From Sporolactobacillus sp. THM19-2 (GTDB lineage: Bacteria; Bacillota; Bacilli; Bacillales; Sporolactobacillaceae), in NCBI RefSeq assembly GCF_004153195.1, contig NZ_SEMC01000004.1, positions 124,001 through 188,000 of the forward strand: a DNA stretch of 64,000 nucleotides. Reading direction: 5' to 3'. The translations under genes were made by a program, and so were the position numbers. Below are positions 28,463-37,581 of this stretch, piece after piece; the stretch's first letter is position 1; the number at the start of each line of letters is the position of its first letter. The notes under the pieces were generated by a model. That model was not told the origin of the DNA and did not search any database. It saw only the letters and a program-made list of their open reading frames with translations.

Positions 28463-28476
28463 CGTAAACGATTACA
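28463..28476 (+). promoter_or_regulatory. cre-like site between dhaM and htpG
   Basis: CGTAAACGATTACA fits the cre consensus TGWAANCGNTNWCA at 13 of 14 positions. It lies 24 bases upstream of the htpG -35 box. Confidence 0.45.
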
Positions 28477-28499
28477 CTGCGCTGGAACAGGATTCTGAT

Positions 28500-28528
28500 T
28501 TGACAAAAACTGAAGAATGATATATAAA
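28500..28528 (+). promoter_or_regulatory. Sigma-A promoter of htpG
   Basis: TTGACA (28500-28505), 17-base spacer, TATAAA (28523-28528): near-consensus vegetative promoter placed just before the CIRCE element. Confidence 0.8.
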
Positions 28529-28536
28529 AATAGGTA

Positions 28537-28563
28537 TTAGCACTCCATCGTAATGAGTGCTAA
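28537..28563 (+). promoter_or_regulatory. CIRCE element (HrcA operator)
   Basis: TTAGCACTC (28537-28545), nine bases, GAGTGCTAA (28555-28563): an exact match to the CIRCE consensus. It begins nine bases after the -10 box, covering the transcription start, so HrcA should repress htpG until heat shock. Confidence 0.95.
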
Positions 28564-28623
28564 TTTAACTGAACGGACATCTGTGTTTTTACATAGATAT
28601 TGTTGTAAAAAGGAGAGAACGTC

Positions 28624-30507
28624 ATGCCGACGAAAGAATTTAAGGCGGAATCGAAAAAGCTTCTGGATATGATGATTCATTCAATCTACTCACAGAAAGA
28701 AATTTTTCTGAGAGAAATCCTGTCCAACAGCAGTGATGCCATTGACAAGATTTATTACAAAGCACTGACCGATGATTCACTCAGCTTTGATAAAGATGAC
28801 TATTATATCCGTGTCACACCAGACAAGGATAATCGGACGCTGACCATTTCCGATACGGGCATCGGGATGACCGAAGAAGAACTGGAAAATAATCTGGGGA
28901 CAATTGCTCAGAGTGGTTCGTTTCATTTCAAACATGAAAATGAATCAAAAGACGGTCATGACATCATTGGCCAGTTTGGTGTCGGTTTCTATTCGGCTTT
29001 CATGGTTGCTGCCAAGGTGACAGTTATTTCCAAAGCGCTCGGCAGCGATCAGGCGTACAAATGGGAGTCAGAAGGGGCAGACGGCTATACAATTGATCCG
29101 GCTGAAAGAGATTCAGTAGGTACCGATGTTATTCTGAAACTGAAGGATAATACCGAAGACGACAAGTACGATGATTTTCTGGATGAATATCGGCTGAAGT
29201 CTATCATTAAGAAGTATTCAGATTATATCCGTTATCCGATCAGGATGATCGTTACAGAAAGCAAGCCGAAGAAAGATAATGACAAAGAATTTGAAGAAGT
29301 CAAAGAGGACCAGACGATTAACAGTATGGTACCGATCTGGCGTAAACCGAAGAAGGATCTGAAAAAGGAAGATTACGAAAACTTCTATCAGGAAAGACAC
29401 TATGGTTATGATAAACCACTGAAATATATCAATATCCAGGTAGATGGTACGATTCGCTATCATGCTATTCTCTATATACCAGAGAACATTCCATTTAATT
29501 ATTATTCAAAGGAATATGAGAAAGGGCTGGAGTTGTACTCTAATGGCGTACTGATCATGGAAAAATGTGCCGATCTTTTGCCCGATTATTATAGCTTCGT
29601 CAAGGGTGTCGTAGACTCTGAGGATATCTCTCTTAATATTTCGAGGGAAATGCTACAGCAGGACCGCCAGTTGCAGGTCATTGCAAAGAATATTAAGCAC
29701 AAAATTCAGAAAGAGCTTGAAAAAATGCTCAGGGACGACCGGGAGACTTATGAGAAATTCTTTAAATCATTCGGACGTCAGCTGAAGTACGGAGCTTATA
29801 TGGATTATGGCTCACATAAAGATGAGCTGCAGGATCTGCTTCTGTTCTACTCGTCGAAGGAAAAGAAAATGGTCACACTGGATGAATACGTGACCCGAAT
29901 GCCTGATGATCAGAAGTATATTTATTATGCGGTCGGGGAATCAAATGAAAAGATTGACAAGCTGCCTCAGACTGAACTCGTCACTGATAAGGGATATGAA
30001 ATCCTTTACTTCACAGATGATGTTGATGAGTTCACGATAAAAATGCTTAGAACTTATAAAGAGAAAGAATTTAAATCCGTATCGAGCAACGACCTCGGAC
30101 TTGAAAGCGACGAGGAAAAGCAGGAAAGTAAGGCTGAAGACAAGGCAAATAAAGAACTTTTTGATAAGATGAAGAATATCCTGTCTGATAAAGTCAAGGG
30201 GGTTCGGGCGTCGAAACGTCTGAAAACCCACCCTGTCTGCTTTGCTACTGAAGGTGACGTTTCCATCGAAATGGAAAAAGTGCTTAATCAGATGCCAAAC
30301 AATGAGCACATTAAGGCGGATAAGATTCTTGAAATAAATACCCATCACGATGTATTCAAAGCGCTTAAGGCAGCTTTTGATCTTAATGACGATAAGAAAG
30401 TAAATCTGTACACCAATCTTCTGTACAATCAGGCGATGATCATCGAAGGATTGCATGTTCAGGATCCGGTGACCTTTGCTAACGATATTTGTAAACTGAT
30501 GGATTGA
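28624..30507 (+). CDS. htpG: Molecular chaperone HtpG (Hsp90)
   Basis: Cytosolic ATP-dependent chaperone, 627 residues, full length. The GHKL ATPase motifs are in order: [13 protein letters not shown] near 36, [11 protein letters not shown] near 78 and [12 protein letters not shown] near 119. The middle-domain arginine lies in NISREMLQQ near 343, and a C-terminal dimerisation domain ends the protein. The ATG at 28624 follows AAAGGAGAG. It is a single-gene unit with a strong promoter, a perfect CIRCE and a terminator. In B. subtilis htpG is not under HrcA, so this wiring differs. Confidence 0.97.
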   Translation: MPTKEFKAESKKLLDMMIHSIYSQKEIFLREILSNSSDAIDKIYYKALTDDSLSFDKDDYYIRVTPDKDNRTLTISDTGIGMTEEELENNLGTIAQSGSFHFKHENESKDGHDIIGQFGVGFYSAFMVAAKVTVISKALGSDQAYKWESEGADGYTIDPAERDSVGTDVILKLKDNTEDDKYDDFLDEYRLKSIIKKYSDYIRYPIRMIVTESKPKKDNDKEFEEVKEDQTINSMVPIWRKPKKDLKKEDYENFYQERHYGYDKPLKYINIQVDGTIRYHAILYIPENIPFNYYSKEYEKGLELYSNGVLIMEKCADLLPDYYSFVKGVVDSEDISLNISREMLQQDRQLQVIAKNIKHKIQKELEKMLRDDRETYEKFFKSFGRQLKYGAYMDYGSHKDELQDLLLFYSSKEKKMVTLDEYVTRMPDDQKYIYYAVGESNEKIDKLPQTELVTDKGYEILYFTDDVDEFTIKMLRTYKEKEFKSVSSNDLGLESDEEKQESKAEDKANKELFDKMKNILSDKVKGVRASKRLKTHPVCFATEGDVSIEMEKVLNQMPNNEHIKADKILEINTHHDVFKALKAAFDLNDDKKVNLYTNLLYNQAMIIEGLHVQDPVTFANDICKLMD

Positions 30508-30526
30508 TCTTCTCATCAACGTGAAC

Positions 30527-30563
30527 AAATCTGCGATCCCTTTTGGAACCGCAGATTTTTTTT
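30527..30563 (+). terminator. Terminator of htpG
   Basis: AAATCTGCG pairs with CGCAGATTT, followed by TTTTT. The T-run is also the point where similarity to the 3' flank of the intact GH65 gene (near 40622) begins. Confidence 0.85.
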
Positions 30564-30566
30564 ACA

Positions 30567-31093
30567 TATTGACCTGAAAAGTGACCGTCTCTCCAGAGGA
30601 GACCCTTTTTTTTAATTATTCAGGATCAGTTCCAAATAACCTGAACGCTTAAGTTGACATTGCCCCAGGTCTTGTGCAAGCTTAAATCGCAGCGTTTTAC
30701 CCTGAAACACAATATGAAAGGAATAGTTATTCCATTTTAAGGGGATAGATGGTCTGAGCGAGAGACCTTTTTCTGTGATCCTGATTCCGGTCAATCATCA
30801 CATCAGAGATCGACCAGAAGGCATTAAGAAAACGCTTTCTCTCCTTCAGAAGTTCGGAGAAAGACAGAACGTCAATCTTCTAATGGAGATTGACGTTCTG
30901 TCCGTTTAGGTTGAGACGGTATAAATGGTTCTTTTCACAGCAGTCACCGGCTCATTTAACAGAAGGGTGATGGAGGTCTTCACGCTGCTTCCCTGATCCG
31001 GATGATCCACGTGCAGGGAACAGATAATCGGATGGAACTGACACAGGATACATCCAGATTTGACGTAGAAGTGCGATCTGAACCGATAACTCA
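30567..31093 (-). pseudogene. Broken second copy of the GH65 phosphorylase gene
   Basis: Bases 30567-30790 match 40634-40860 and bases 30791-31093 match about 41993-42317, the 3' end and middle of the intact GH65 gene, with a central deletion of about 1.13 kb. Identity by eye is near 90 percent. Frameshifts and the deletion remove any function. Both copies are on the minus strand. Fragments such as the peptide GIRITEKGLSLRPSIPLKWN remain readable. It marks the left edge of the accessory island. Confidence 0.88.
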
Positions 31094-31574
31094 AGCGTAC
31101 GGAAAAATGTCTATTTTGTTGTTGCTGAGCAGTTATGCACGCCCCTGTGGCATTCTCCAGTGTGACTTCATACTTACTGCTCAATCCAGAGAGGTGCCGG
31201 AGACATTCAGCGGCGGAGACTACGCCGATGTTCTTAAAAATCTGGTCACCGTCGAGAAATTTCCATATCTTCACGACGTTGTCGCCTCAGACGCCTATAC
31301 GGATGAACAGGCAGAAAGTCCGGAGATATCAGGGACGATTTTGACCTCGGGCTGGAACGCATTCTGAATGGAATCGAACATGACCTCAAAACAAAAATGC
31401 CGGGATAATGTTAGAGAAAGACAGTCCGGCAAAAAAAAACGATGGAGATGTTTCAGAAACAGAATCGTTTACTCATGATCGATGGGGAATCCAAGATTTG
31501 TCGATGTCTCTGTACAGATGGTCGTTAAAATTACGGATTGCATACATCGGTTCAGATGCCGTTCAACCAAAACG
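31094..31574 (+). other. Degenerate sequence, no intact gene
   Basis: After the GH65 remnant there are short open frames on both strands, but none has a ribosome binding site or a recognisable domain. A minus-strand frame reading LSSKYEVTLENATGAC looks protein-like and may be another decayed gene fragment. It ends at the stop of the trehalose synthase gene. Confidence 0.4.
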
Positions 31575-33776
31575 TCACAGGCGATTGGCAGCTTCCAGTT
31601 CCTTCCCTGTTTCCGCGAATTTCCGGAGAAGCGCGCGTACCGCATGCCACGATTTCAGCCGGTAAGCAGCCCGGGTCTCGTCGATACCGACTTTAACGGA
31701 AAACGCATTTTTGGGCAATGAGGCAAATAAATCCTCGTCGGTCTGGTCGTCGCCGACACCAAAGACAAAGTCGTAATGTTTACCCCGCAAAAAAAGCGGC
31801 GTCACCGATCCCTTGCTGACCCGATTATCTTTGATCTCAAGCACCTTTTTCCCCTGCAGGATTCGGAGATTCAATGAACTGGTCAGGTTCATTAAATTCG
31901 CCTTGATCGTTGGCAGCCAGAGATCGATGGCATCTGGTTCACAAAGACGGTAGTGCCACGCCAGCGAGTATTCTTTTTCTTCGATAAAGGACCCGGGCAT
32001 CCGATCGGCATTCATCTGGAGAATCGGGCGAATCGCTTTTTTCCATTCGTTTTGCAGCGGCACAGTCATTTTCCACTTTTGGTTTGGGTGTCGGACCCAG
32101 AGACCATGCGCCGACACGAGATGAAGATTCGACTCAGGGAACCATTGTTCCAGCGAACTTTTGTCTCTTCCCGAGTTAATCACGATCGTATTTTTCGGAT
32201 CTTCGGCAAGCGTGCGCAGCAGTTCCCTGAGCTCGGCATCCGGCTTGGCCAGCTCAGGCGTCTGGGCAAACCCAACCAATGTCCCGTCATAATCCAGAAA
32301 TAAAACTCTCTTTTTCGCCTGGCGGTAAGCATTGACAACCAAAGAGTGATCCTGATCAAGATTTTTCGCGGCAATGATATCAGGTTGTGAAGTCACCTGT
32401 TTAAGCGTTCCGAGAAACGTGCGCACCCAGAAATGAATATTATAGCGTTTCAATCGTTCCTGCATGATTTTATTGCGTGAGGCTTTTTCCTCTGCCGGCA
32501 TCTCCATCGCTGTTTTGATGCCCGCTGCGACTGCGTTGTAATCATACGGATTGACAATCACAGCCTCTCCCAGCTCTCTGGCTGCTCCGGCGGTTTCGCT
32601 GATGACGAGCATGCCCTGCAGATCCGTCCGCGAAGCTGTATATTCTTTGGCAACAAGATTCATGCCGTCACGCAGCGGTGTGACAAGGAGGACGTCCGAA
32701 TGGCGGTAAAAGGAGATCAGCTGTTCTTGCGGAAAAGACTGGAAGTAGAACCAGATTGGCATCCAGTCAACCGTTCCGTACGTCCCGTTGACCGAACTGA
32801 CCAATTCAGTAATTTGCCGGCGCAATCGCTTGTACGAATCGACTTTCACTCGCGAAGGGGCAACGATCAGATTGAATCGCACTTTTTCCCGATACTGTGG
32901 ATATCTGACGAGCAGCCGTCTGAACGACCGGATTTTCTCTGGAATCCCTTTTGTATAGTCGAGGCGGTCGATGGAAAGGATTGTTTTCATTGACGACATC
33001 TTTTTAAATGACGCTGCTTGCGGCTCATCGGTCGTATGGCCGGCGAAGAAATCATAATCAATCCCCATTGGAAAAGCGCCGACATGAACCTCCCGATCTT
33101 CATAGATGATCGTGTGAATCTTGCGGTTTAGCCCGAGCAGTCGGGTACACGTACTGAAGAAATGACGCACGTAATCGTACGTATGAAAACCGATCAGATC
33201 GGCGCCGAGCAGGCCGCGGAGTATTTCTTCCCGCCAGATCAGCGTGCGGAACAGCTCATAAGACGGGAATGGAATGTGAAGAAAGAAGCCGATTTTGGCG
33301 TTCGGATATTTATTCCGGATCATCTGCGGAAGCAGCATCAACTGATAATCGTGAATCCAGACAGTATCATCCGCTTCCATTATGCGATCAACTGCTTCAA
33401 AAAATTTGTTGTTCACTCGCTTGTACGCTTCCCACGTTCGAAAATCATAATGCGTTTTATTCAGGAAGTAATGAAATAACGGCCAGATCGTGTTATTCGA
33501 AAACCCGTAATAGTATTTATCCAGATCGTCTTTTGTCAATGAAACGGGTACGCAAGACCATTTTTCGTTTAATTTATCGTCAATCAGCTGTTTATCATCG
33601 TCCGACAACACTTCATCAGCAATGCCCGCCCAGCCGATCCACGGACTGCCCGATTTCTGCTGGTAGCCCTTCAAGCCTGTGGCAAGTCCACCGATGCTTT
33701 CATGAAAGGTGATCTGATCGTCTTTTTTGCGTACGGTTACCGGTAATCGGTTCGAAATGAGAATGGTTTTACTCAT
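31575..33776 (-). CDS. Fused trehalose-6-phosphate synthase/phosphatase
   Basis: 733-residue bifunctional protein. Residues 1-470 are a GT20 trehalose-6-phosphate synthase: opening [24 protein letters not shown] and [12 protein letters not shown]. Residues about 485-725 are a HAD-type phosphatase: motif [11 protein letters not shown] near 492, VINSGRD, and motif [14 protein letters not shown] near 674. Together they make trehalose from UDP- or GDP-glucose and glucose-6-phosphate via trehalose-6-phosphate, an osmo- and desiccation protectant. The ATG follows GGAGGAG. In E. coli the two activities are separate (OtsA, OtsB); the fusion is uncommon in Bacilli. It lies inside the accessory island. 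Confidence 0.93.
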   Translation of the reverse strand: MSKTILISNRLPVTVRKKDDQITFHESIGGLATGLKGYQQKSGSPWIGWAGIADEVLSDDDKQLIDDKLNEKWSCVPVSLTKDDLDKYYYGFSNNTIWPLFHYFLNKTHYDFRTWEAYKRVNNKFFEAVDRIMEADDTVWIHDYQLMLLPQMIRNKYPNAKIGFFLHIPFPSYELFRTLIWREEILRGLLGADLIGFHTYDYVRHFFSTCTRLLGLNRKIHTIIYEDREVHVGAFPMGIDYDFFAGHTTDEPQAASFKKMSSMKTILSIDRLDYTKGIPEKIRSFRRLLVRYPQYREKVRFNLIVAPSRVKVDSYKRLRRQITELVSSVNGTYGTVDWMPIWFYFQSFPQEQLISFYRHSDVLLVTPLRDGMNLVAKEYTASRTDLQGMLVISETAGAARELGEAVIVNPYDYNAVAAGIKTAMEMPAEEKASRNKIMQERLKRYNIHFWVRTFLGTLKQVTSQPDIIAAKNLDQDHSLVVNAYRQAKKRVLFLDYDGTLVGFAQTPELAKPDAELRELLRTLAEDPKNTIVINSGRDKSSLEQWFPESNLHLVSAHGLWVRHPNQKWKMTVPLQNEWKKAIRPILQMNADRMPGSFIEEKEYSLAWHYRLCEPDAIDLWLPTIKANLMNLTSSLNLRILQGKKVLEIKDNRVSKGSVTPLFLRGKHYDFVFGVGDDQTDEDLFASLPKNAFSVKVGIDETRAAYRLKSWHAVRALLRKFAETGKELEAANRL

Positions 33777-34480
33777 CTGTTATCTCCTCCTTTGGAAGAT
33801 GAGAAAGCACATCGGGATGAATCGAATGCACACGGATCATGCCGTTATACTGATGGCAGAGCATTTTTGCCCGCCGCCCGGTATAAAGGAAACGACGACT
33901 TTGACAGTGTCAGAGCAGCAAATCAGTTATTAGTTTTTCTCTTTCAATGTTCTGCCTGCCTTTATCTCCAACCAATCGTTTGACGTTTGATCGAAAGCCT
34001 GCGAATTCCCCCAAAGTGCAGGTAGCCATCCCGCACTTGGTTCGCAGGCAAAAAGGAACTGTAGATGAAGACATCCGATTTTTATCTGATTTACCCAATA
34101 GCCACCTATTATATAGTATAACTCAATTAGAACGAATATACGTTCTTAACGGAGTTTCATGCCACTTGAAGGTCGATTGTCTCATGAAAAATATCGGTAA
34201 TCCCGTGTCAAAAAAGGCCATGTGACAGGCGCCTGCAATCGGCATCCATATGTTTTGTCCGGTTAACTACCGCAGACAGTCGAACGGCAAACAATGCTAT
34301 GTGTAAAGTATTTCTCGGAGGGGAATGGGCATGACCGCGGGGGAATCTGGCCATTTTTGATTCCGTTAGGCAGGCGTAAAGATGCTCTTTTACTGGACGA
34401 AAAAAAGAAGATTTCTTTCTTATCCTGAATGTATACCTCCAGGCAGGTAAATACATCAGAGAATCGAGGCCTCCTCTTTG
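33777..34480 (+). other. Intergenic region with orphan LexA-like box
   Basis: About 700 bases upstream of the trehalose gene. Several short open frames exist, but none has homology or a good ribosome binding site. The notable element is a LexA-like box at 34133-34146 next to AT-rich promoter-like sequence. Confidence 0.35.
34133..34146 (+). promoter_or_regulatory. LexA-like (SOS) box
   Basis: CGAATATACGTTCT differs at two positions from the B. subtilis recA LexA site CGAATATGCGTTCG and sits in an inverted repeat AGAACG...CGTTCT. AT-rich promoter-like bases (TATATAGTATAAC) precede it. The only following frame is 13 codons (MPLEGRLSHEKYR) behind GGAG, so the controlled gene may be lost. Confidence 0.45.
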
Positions 34481-34870
34481 GACGATTTATTGGTGATTTG
34501 GAAAGCGGACACTGATCTGCTGACTTTTGAAGAAAAGGCGATGGACGATATGGATCGAGCGATGAGAATCAGGTGGTGCACGTTTTCCGCCTCATGGATC
34601 AAGCGCTCAACCGGCAGAAGCGCGCGGAAGGCTGGGAAGCGAACGGGAAAGCGTCACTCGCCTCTATCACGCCTTCGACGCGGAAACAGCGTGTTATGTA
34701 TGCAGAAAACGATACGGATCGCCTCGCTGCTGAAACAGGTATCAAGCTGATCGACGAATCATCGTATAAACAAGTACCAGGAAGGGCCCGATTAAGGGTT
34801 TGTCACTCTGGCCTGTATTCTGGAAAAAGGTGGCTCATTTTTGGCAGAGCGCAGCCTATTTTTTGGTAAA
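34481..34870 (+). pseudogene. Frameshifted gene remnant of unknown type
   Basis: Protein-like text changes frame repeatedly on the plus strand: FEEKAMDDMDRAM, then DENQVVHVFRLMDQALNRQ, then ESVTRLYHAFDAETACY. No single frame covers it. No family is recognised; this is read as a decayed gene upstream of the toxin module. Confidence 0.35.
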
Positions 34871-35003
34871 CGTGGCTTATTTTGATGACCGCCTTCAGCA
34901 ATCAAAGAATCGTCTACTTAAAGTTCTTGATGCGCGTAGTAAAATAGTCCCCTTAATTCTTGACGGAAAGCTTCGAAATGAGTCAAACGGGCTCATTTTT
35001 GCC
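34830..35003 (+). repeat. Repeated GGCTCATTTTTG motifs, possible IS21-type end
   Basis: GTGGCTCATTTTTGG (34830-34844), GTGGCTTATTTTGA (34872-34885) and GGGCTCATTTTTGCC (34989-35003) are directly repeated. IS21-family elements carry multiple repeats of this style near their ends. No transposase remains. Confidence 0.3.
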
Positions 35004-35219
35004 GGATAAACAGGACGTTTTCCGCATTCACAGAGTGAAATCATTTCGATAGAATTTAAGTAACTGAATGTGTAAGCGCACTCAACTTTTATCGAATAGA
35101 CGGATATTTATGCGGATCAACATAACCGGTAACTGAAACACAACCGGCGAGGTATCGCTGCGGAACCAATACCTTAAAGACTTGCCAAATTGATTTCGAG
35201 ATGAGAGGGGATCAACGTC

Positions 35220-35648
35220 ATGAGTGCTTCAGGAACGATGAGCTGGATCTATCGAAGTCTGTCTCAACAGGCGGTCGAGGTTGATGATCAAATTGCACGG
35301 CTGAGGAGGGCAAAACGGGCGCTGGGAAATGAACAGCAGGCGTCTCTGGATGAGATCAGGAATCTGGTCAAGCCGGAACTGGACGGAAACTGGAAAGGCT
35401 CCCGTACCCGTTCCTTTCAGAACAGGCGGGAGGATGCTCGTGACGGGATGAAGTCGAAACTGACTGGTCGCATCGATGACTATCAACAACGGATTGATGC
35501 GGAAATCTCGCATTTGCGTACTCAGGCCGGTTTTCTGGATGCGACGCGAAGCATGGCCTACGGCGCGGAATACCTGATGCGCCAGGGGGAAGAAGCTGCG
35601 AGCGATTTCTGGGCGCAGGTCGACAAAATCAAAGGGAGGCTGTTCTGA
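35220..35648 (+). CDS. YwqH-like (DUF5082) LXG-associated helical protein
   Basis: 142-residue alpha-helical protein of the YwqH/DUF5082 type found directly upstream of LXG toxin genes. The motif KPELDGNWKGSRTRSFQNRR resembles the KPEL..WxG..A..F..R signature of the family and a WXG100-like turn. Such proteins are thought to bind the LXG domain and guide it to the type VIIb secretion system. The ATG at 35220 lies behind GAGAGGGG. It touches the next gene (stop/start overlap of 1 bp), forming a three-gene module. Confidence 0.75.
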   Translation: MSASGTMSWIYRSLSQQAVEVDDQIARLRRAKRALGNEQQASLDEIRNLVKPELDGNWKGSRTRSFQNRREDARDGMKSKLTGRIDDYQQRIDAEISHLRTQAGFLDATRSMAYGAEYLMRQGEEAASDFWAQVDKIKGRLF

Positions 35649-35902
35649 TGGGACTGATTGCACTCAACCACGGACAGGTCAGCGGTCGTCTGGATGAGGC
35701 AAAGGCTGCAGCAAACCAGCTTTCTCTTAAAGATCCGTCCGGTCGGGGATCGAATCGTCTGGCAATAACGACCGACTGGGAAAGCAAGGAAGCGATGGTG
35801 CAGCAACTCCTCACCATTTACATAGAAGGTCTCCAGAATAACATCGCTGACACGAAAGCCAACGTCGATCTGCTCAAGCGCCAGGATGAGGTGATCCGAT
35901 GA
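35648..35902 (+). CDS. YwqI-like (DUF5344) LXG-associated protein
   Basis: 84-residue helical protein at the YwqI position. The centre holds the TDWES turn and the end reads LQNNIADTKANVDLLKRQDEVIR, a heptad-like helix. Members of this small family accompany DUF5082 and LXG proteins and probably act as a targeting partner. Start ATG 35648 overlaps the preceding stop; the stop overlaps the LXG gene (ATGA). No membrane segment or signal peptide is present, as expected for type VII substrates. Confidence 0.7.
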   Translation: MGLIALNHGQVSGRLDEAKAAANQLSLKDPSGRGSNRLAITTDWESKEAMVQQLLTIYIEGLQNNIADTKANVDLLKRQDEVIR

Positions 35903-36576
35903 GAATTAACATGATGGGGTCCGGTGGCGGTGGGGCGTCGGATACGAAAGTCTTTGAAGCCGATACACTGGTCGAAGCCGCCACAGCGCGTGCCCATGAT
36001 TATCAAACGCTGAGAGGCCAGTTTGAAGCGCTTAGAGCAACTTTTCAGGGCGTGACGCAGCTTGGCAGCAGCGATTTTCAGGGGCAGGGTGCCGATGCGA
36101 TCCGTTCGTTTTATGAAGCCCAGAGCCACGTTGTGGATGCCTGGCTGCGCCTGATCGACAAGCGGATTGCTTTTTTTAAAGGGATCCCCGGAATGATTGA
36201 CAATAAAAATCTCGGCGGCGACACGTATGTCAACGTCCCGTTTCTCGAGGATGACCTTGTGTTCGGCAGACTCCGTTCCTCTCAGCTGATCGAGCAGCAG
36301 CAGGATGGCATCCGGAAGATTCTGAACCGCATCTCTGACCTGGTGACGATCGACGTTTTTTCCACGAAACCTGTAGAAAACAAACTGGATGAAGCCGATG
36401 ATCGGCGGCAGAAGATGGTGCATGATGTCCGCAGCCTGGATCAGGAGCTGACAAGTGAATACCGGCAGCTGGACATGGACTTCCAGTATGTCGCCGCTCT
36501 TTACAGCGAGCTGATCAACGCGACGCGCGTTCGATCGCTCGGAATTGGAACTCATAATCCTGATTTTTGGACATAA
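35899..36576 (+). CDS. LXG-domain protein, ends after the N-terminal domain
   Basis: 225-residue protein consisting only of an LXG domain, the N-terminal targeting part of type VIIb-secreted polymorphic toxins. It starts MRINMMGSGGGGASDTKVFEADTL and shows ADAIRSFYEAQSHVVDAWLRLID and ENKLDEADDRRQKMVHDVRSLDQEL. Full toxins of this class are usually 450-650 residues with a C-terminal toxic domain; here a stop follows directly. A hairpin and unrelated sequence lie downstream, and a separate EndoU toxin portion appears 1 kb further. Either a truncation or a deliberate free LXG; truncation is favoured. Confidence 0.75.
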   Translation: MRINMMGSGGGGASDTKVFEADTLVEAATARAHDYQTLRGQFEALRATFQGVTQLGSSDFQGQGADAIRSFYEAQSHVVDAWLRLIDKRIAFFKGIPGMIDNKNLGGDTYVNVPFLEDDLVFGRLRSSQLIEQQQDGIRKILNRISDLVTIDVFSTKPVENKLDEADDRRQKMVHDVRSLDQELTSEYRQLDMDFQYVAALYSELINATRVRSLGIGTHNPDFWT

Positions 36577-36630
36577 ATTCGGCTGCTACGCTTTTTTTCT
36601 ATTAGTTTCATTTGGGGCCATCTAAGGTCT

Positions 36631-36679
36631 GCTCCCCCGGTTGTAAGCCGACAAACAACGTCGGCCAACATCCGGGGGC
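36631..36679. other. GC-rich nested stem-loop after the LXG gene
   Basis: CCCCCGG (36634-36640) pairs with CCGGGGG (36672-36678), enclosing CCGAC/GTCGG. No T-run follows. It could be a recombination or IS-end structure at the LXG truncation point. Confidence 0.35.
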
Positions 36680-36708
36680 ATCTCGCTTCAATCTAAAATG
36701 ATCGATAA

Positions 36709-37008
36709 CCACAGGCTGTATGTCAGCTGGTCTATGCTCCGAATCGTGCATATCAAACGATTGAAGGGCATGATGTTATTGTCAATGCCGTGTTGGACTG
36801 GAACCCGTCGTTTAAAAAAGGCGTTCCATTTTTAGAAAAAGAGGTTGGCGTTCAGCCTTTTGTTAATCAGGTGCACAAGGAAAAGGAGATGAAAATGTTT
36901 TATCGTGCTGGTTTCCGTCCTTATGGCAAGAGGGTGTCAGAACAAGAAGCAATAGCCATGTTGAAAAGCCACCTATCCATTTGTATGATAAAAAACATTG
37001 ACAATTAA
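36709..37008 (+). pseudogene. Unrecognised gene fragment without start
   Basis: A frame of 99 codons opens straight after a stop codon and reads as normal protein (YAPNRAYQTIEGHDVIVN; GVPFLEKEVGVQPFVNQV; FYRAGFRPYGKRVSEQEA). There is no suitable start or ribosome binding site, so it looks like the 3' end of a lost gene. No family is recognised. It sits between the LXG gene and the type I toxin-antitoxin locus. Confidence 0.4.
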
Positions 37009-37044
37009 AATTCAGGAATACTTGGGTAACAATGAATCCTTTGG

Positions 37045-37073
37045 TTTTCAGAAATAAAATACTTGTGTATAAT
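37045..37073 (+). promoter_or_regulatory. Promoter of the probable antitoxin RNA
   Basis: TTTTCA (37045-37050), 17-base spacer, TATAAT (37068-37073). Transcription would start near 37080. Confidence 0.6.
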
Positions 37074-37079
37074 GAAGGT

Positions 37080-37220
37080 GCATGGAACGGAAAATAAAAT
37101 CCGTTAGTGCAGCCACACTAACGGATGACAACAAAAATCGCTAAGCGATCATTACGCTGCAAGAGATCACAAAAAGTAATCCATCACAGGTAGGGAACCG
37201 GGTGGATTACTTTTTTGTTT
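37080..37220 (+). ncRNA. Probable antitoxin RNA of a type I toxin-antitoxin pair
   Basis: About 140 nt between a good promoter and a terminator. It contains an 11-bp stem (ATCCGTTAGTG/CACTAACGGAT near 37101-37128) and ends in the AAAAGTAATCCA/TGGATTACTTTT hairpin (37171-37215) with a T-run. It is convergent with the small toxin gene and overlaps its 3' end, the same layout as RatA/txpA and SR4/bsrG of B. subtilis. Base pairing with the toxin mRNA would block translation or trigger degradation. Inferred from structure and context only. Confidence 0.6.
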
Positions 37221-37296
37221 TATCTTTAAATAACAGCATCATGATTATCAGCGTTGCAAAGGAAATCATCAAGCTGATGGCCTGATAAACCGTCAT
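37207..37296 (-). CDS. Putative holin-like type I toxin (29 residues)
   Basis: Minus-strand frame encoding 29 residues: MTVYQAISLMISFATLI, then IMMLLF and a charged tail KDKTKK. One membrane helix preceded by MTVYxAxxLMIxF is the signature of the Firmicute putative holin-like toxins (relatives of TxpA/BsrG). The ATG follows AGGCGGTGG. An extended -10 box TGCTATAAT lies on the minus strand at about 37394-37402, giving a leader near 100 nt. The stop codon is within the terminator hairpin shared with the convergent RNA. Overproduction of such peptides depolarises the membrane. Confidence 0.75.
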   Translation of the reverse strand: MTVYQAISLMISFATLIIMMLLFKDKTKK

Positions 37297-37481
37297 GGGC
37301 GCCACCGCCTTTCTCCCGAAGTGTCGGGTTCACCGAACACCAACAGGAACAGCAGAGCAGCGCTCCCACCCTGTTCATTTTGTTGTCTCTATCATTATAG
37401 CAAACTGGCTTCACTAGGTATATTCTTCTTTTTTGTCCGATACTGCTTCTAAAAAGCTAAGGATAAAAGGAGCGTGTCAAA

Positions 37482-37553
37482 ATGAACGTTAAATTGAGTC
37501 AAAAGGAAGTTAACCGGTTGGCCAAAGCAGCAATCGAGCACTCCAAAAAATAG
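37482..37553 (+). pseudogene. Likely true 5' end of the EndoU toxin gene, frameshifted
   Basis: ATG 37482 has AAGGAG nine bases upstream and reads MNVKLSQKEVNRLAKAAIEH, then stops in an A-run. Adding one A to each of two A-runs (near 37545 and 37560) would join it smoothly to the following frame (GFKTEKEAGDMMAIARW). Two small deletions, or sequencing errors in homopolymers, are the simplest explanation. Confidence 0.5.
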
Positions 37554-37581
37554 GATTTAAACTGAAAAAGAAGCCGGAGAC

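Noticed and set aside
33162-33712. Long plus-strand frames opposite the trehalose synthase gene
   Set aside because: They are antisense shadows of a gene with full domain support on the other strand.
33910-34225. Short frames on both strands around the LexA-like box
   Set aside because: No ribosome binding sites or similarity; they overlap each other.
34830-35003. CRISPR array
   Set aside because: Only three imperfect short repeats with irregular spacing and no cas genes in the window.
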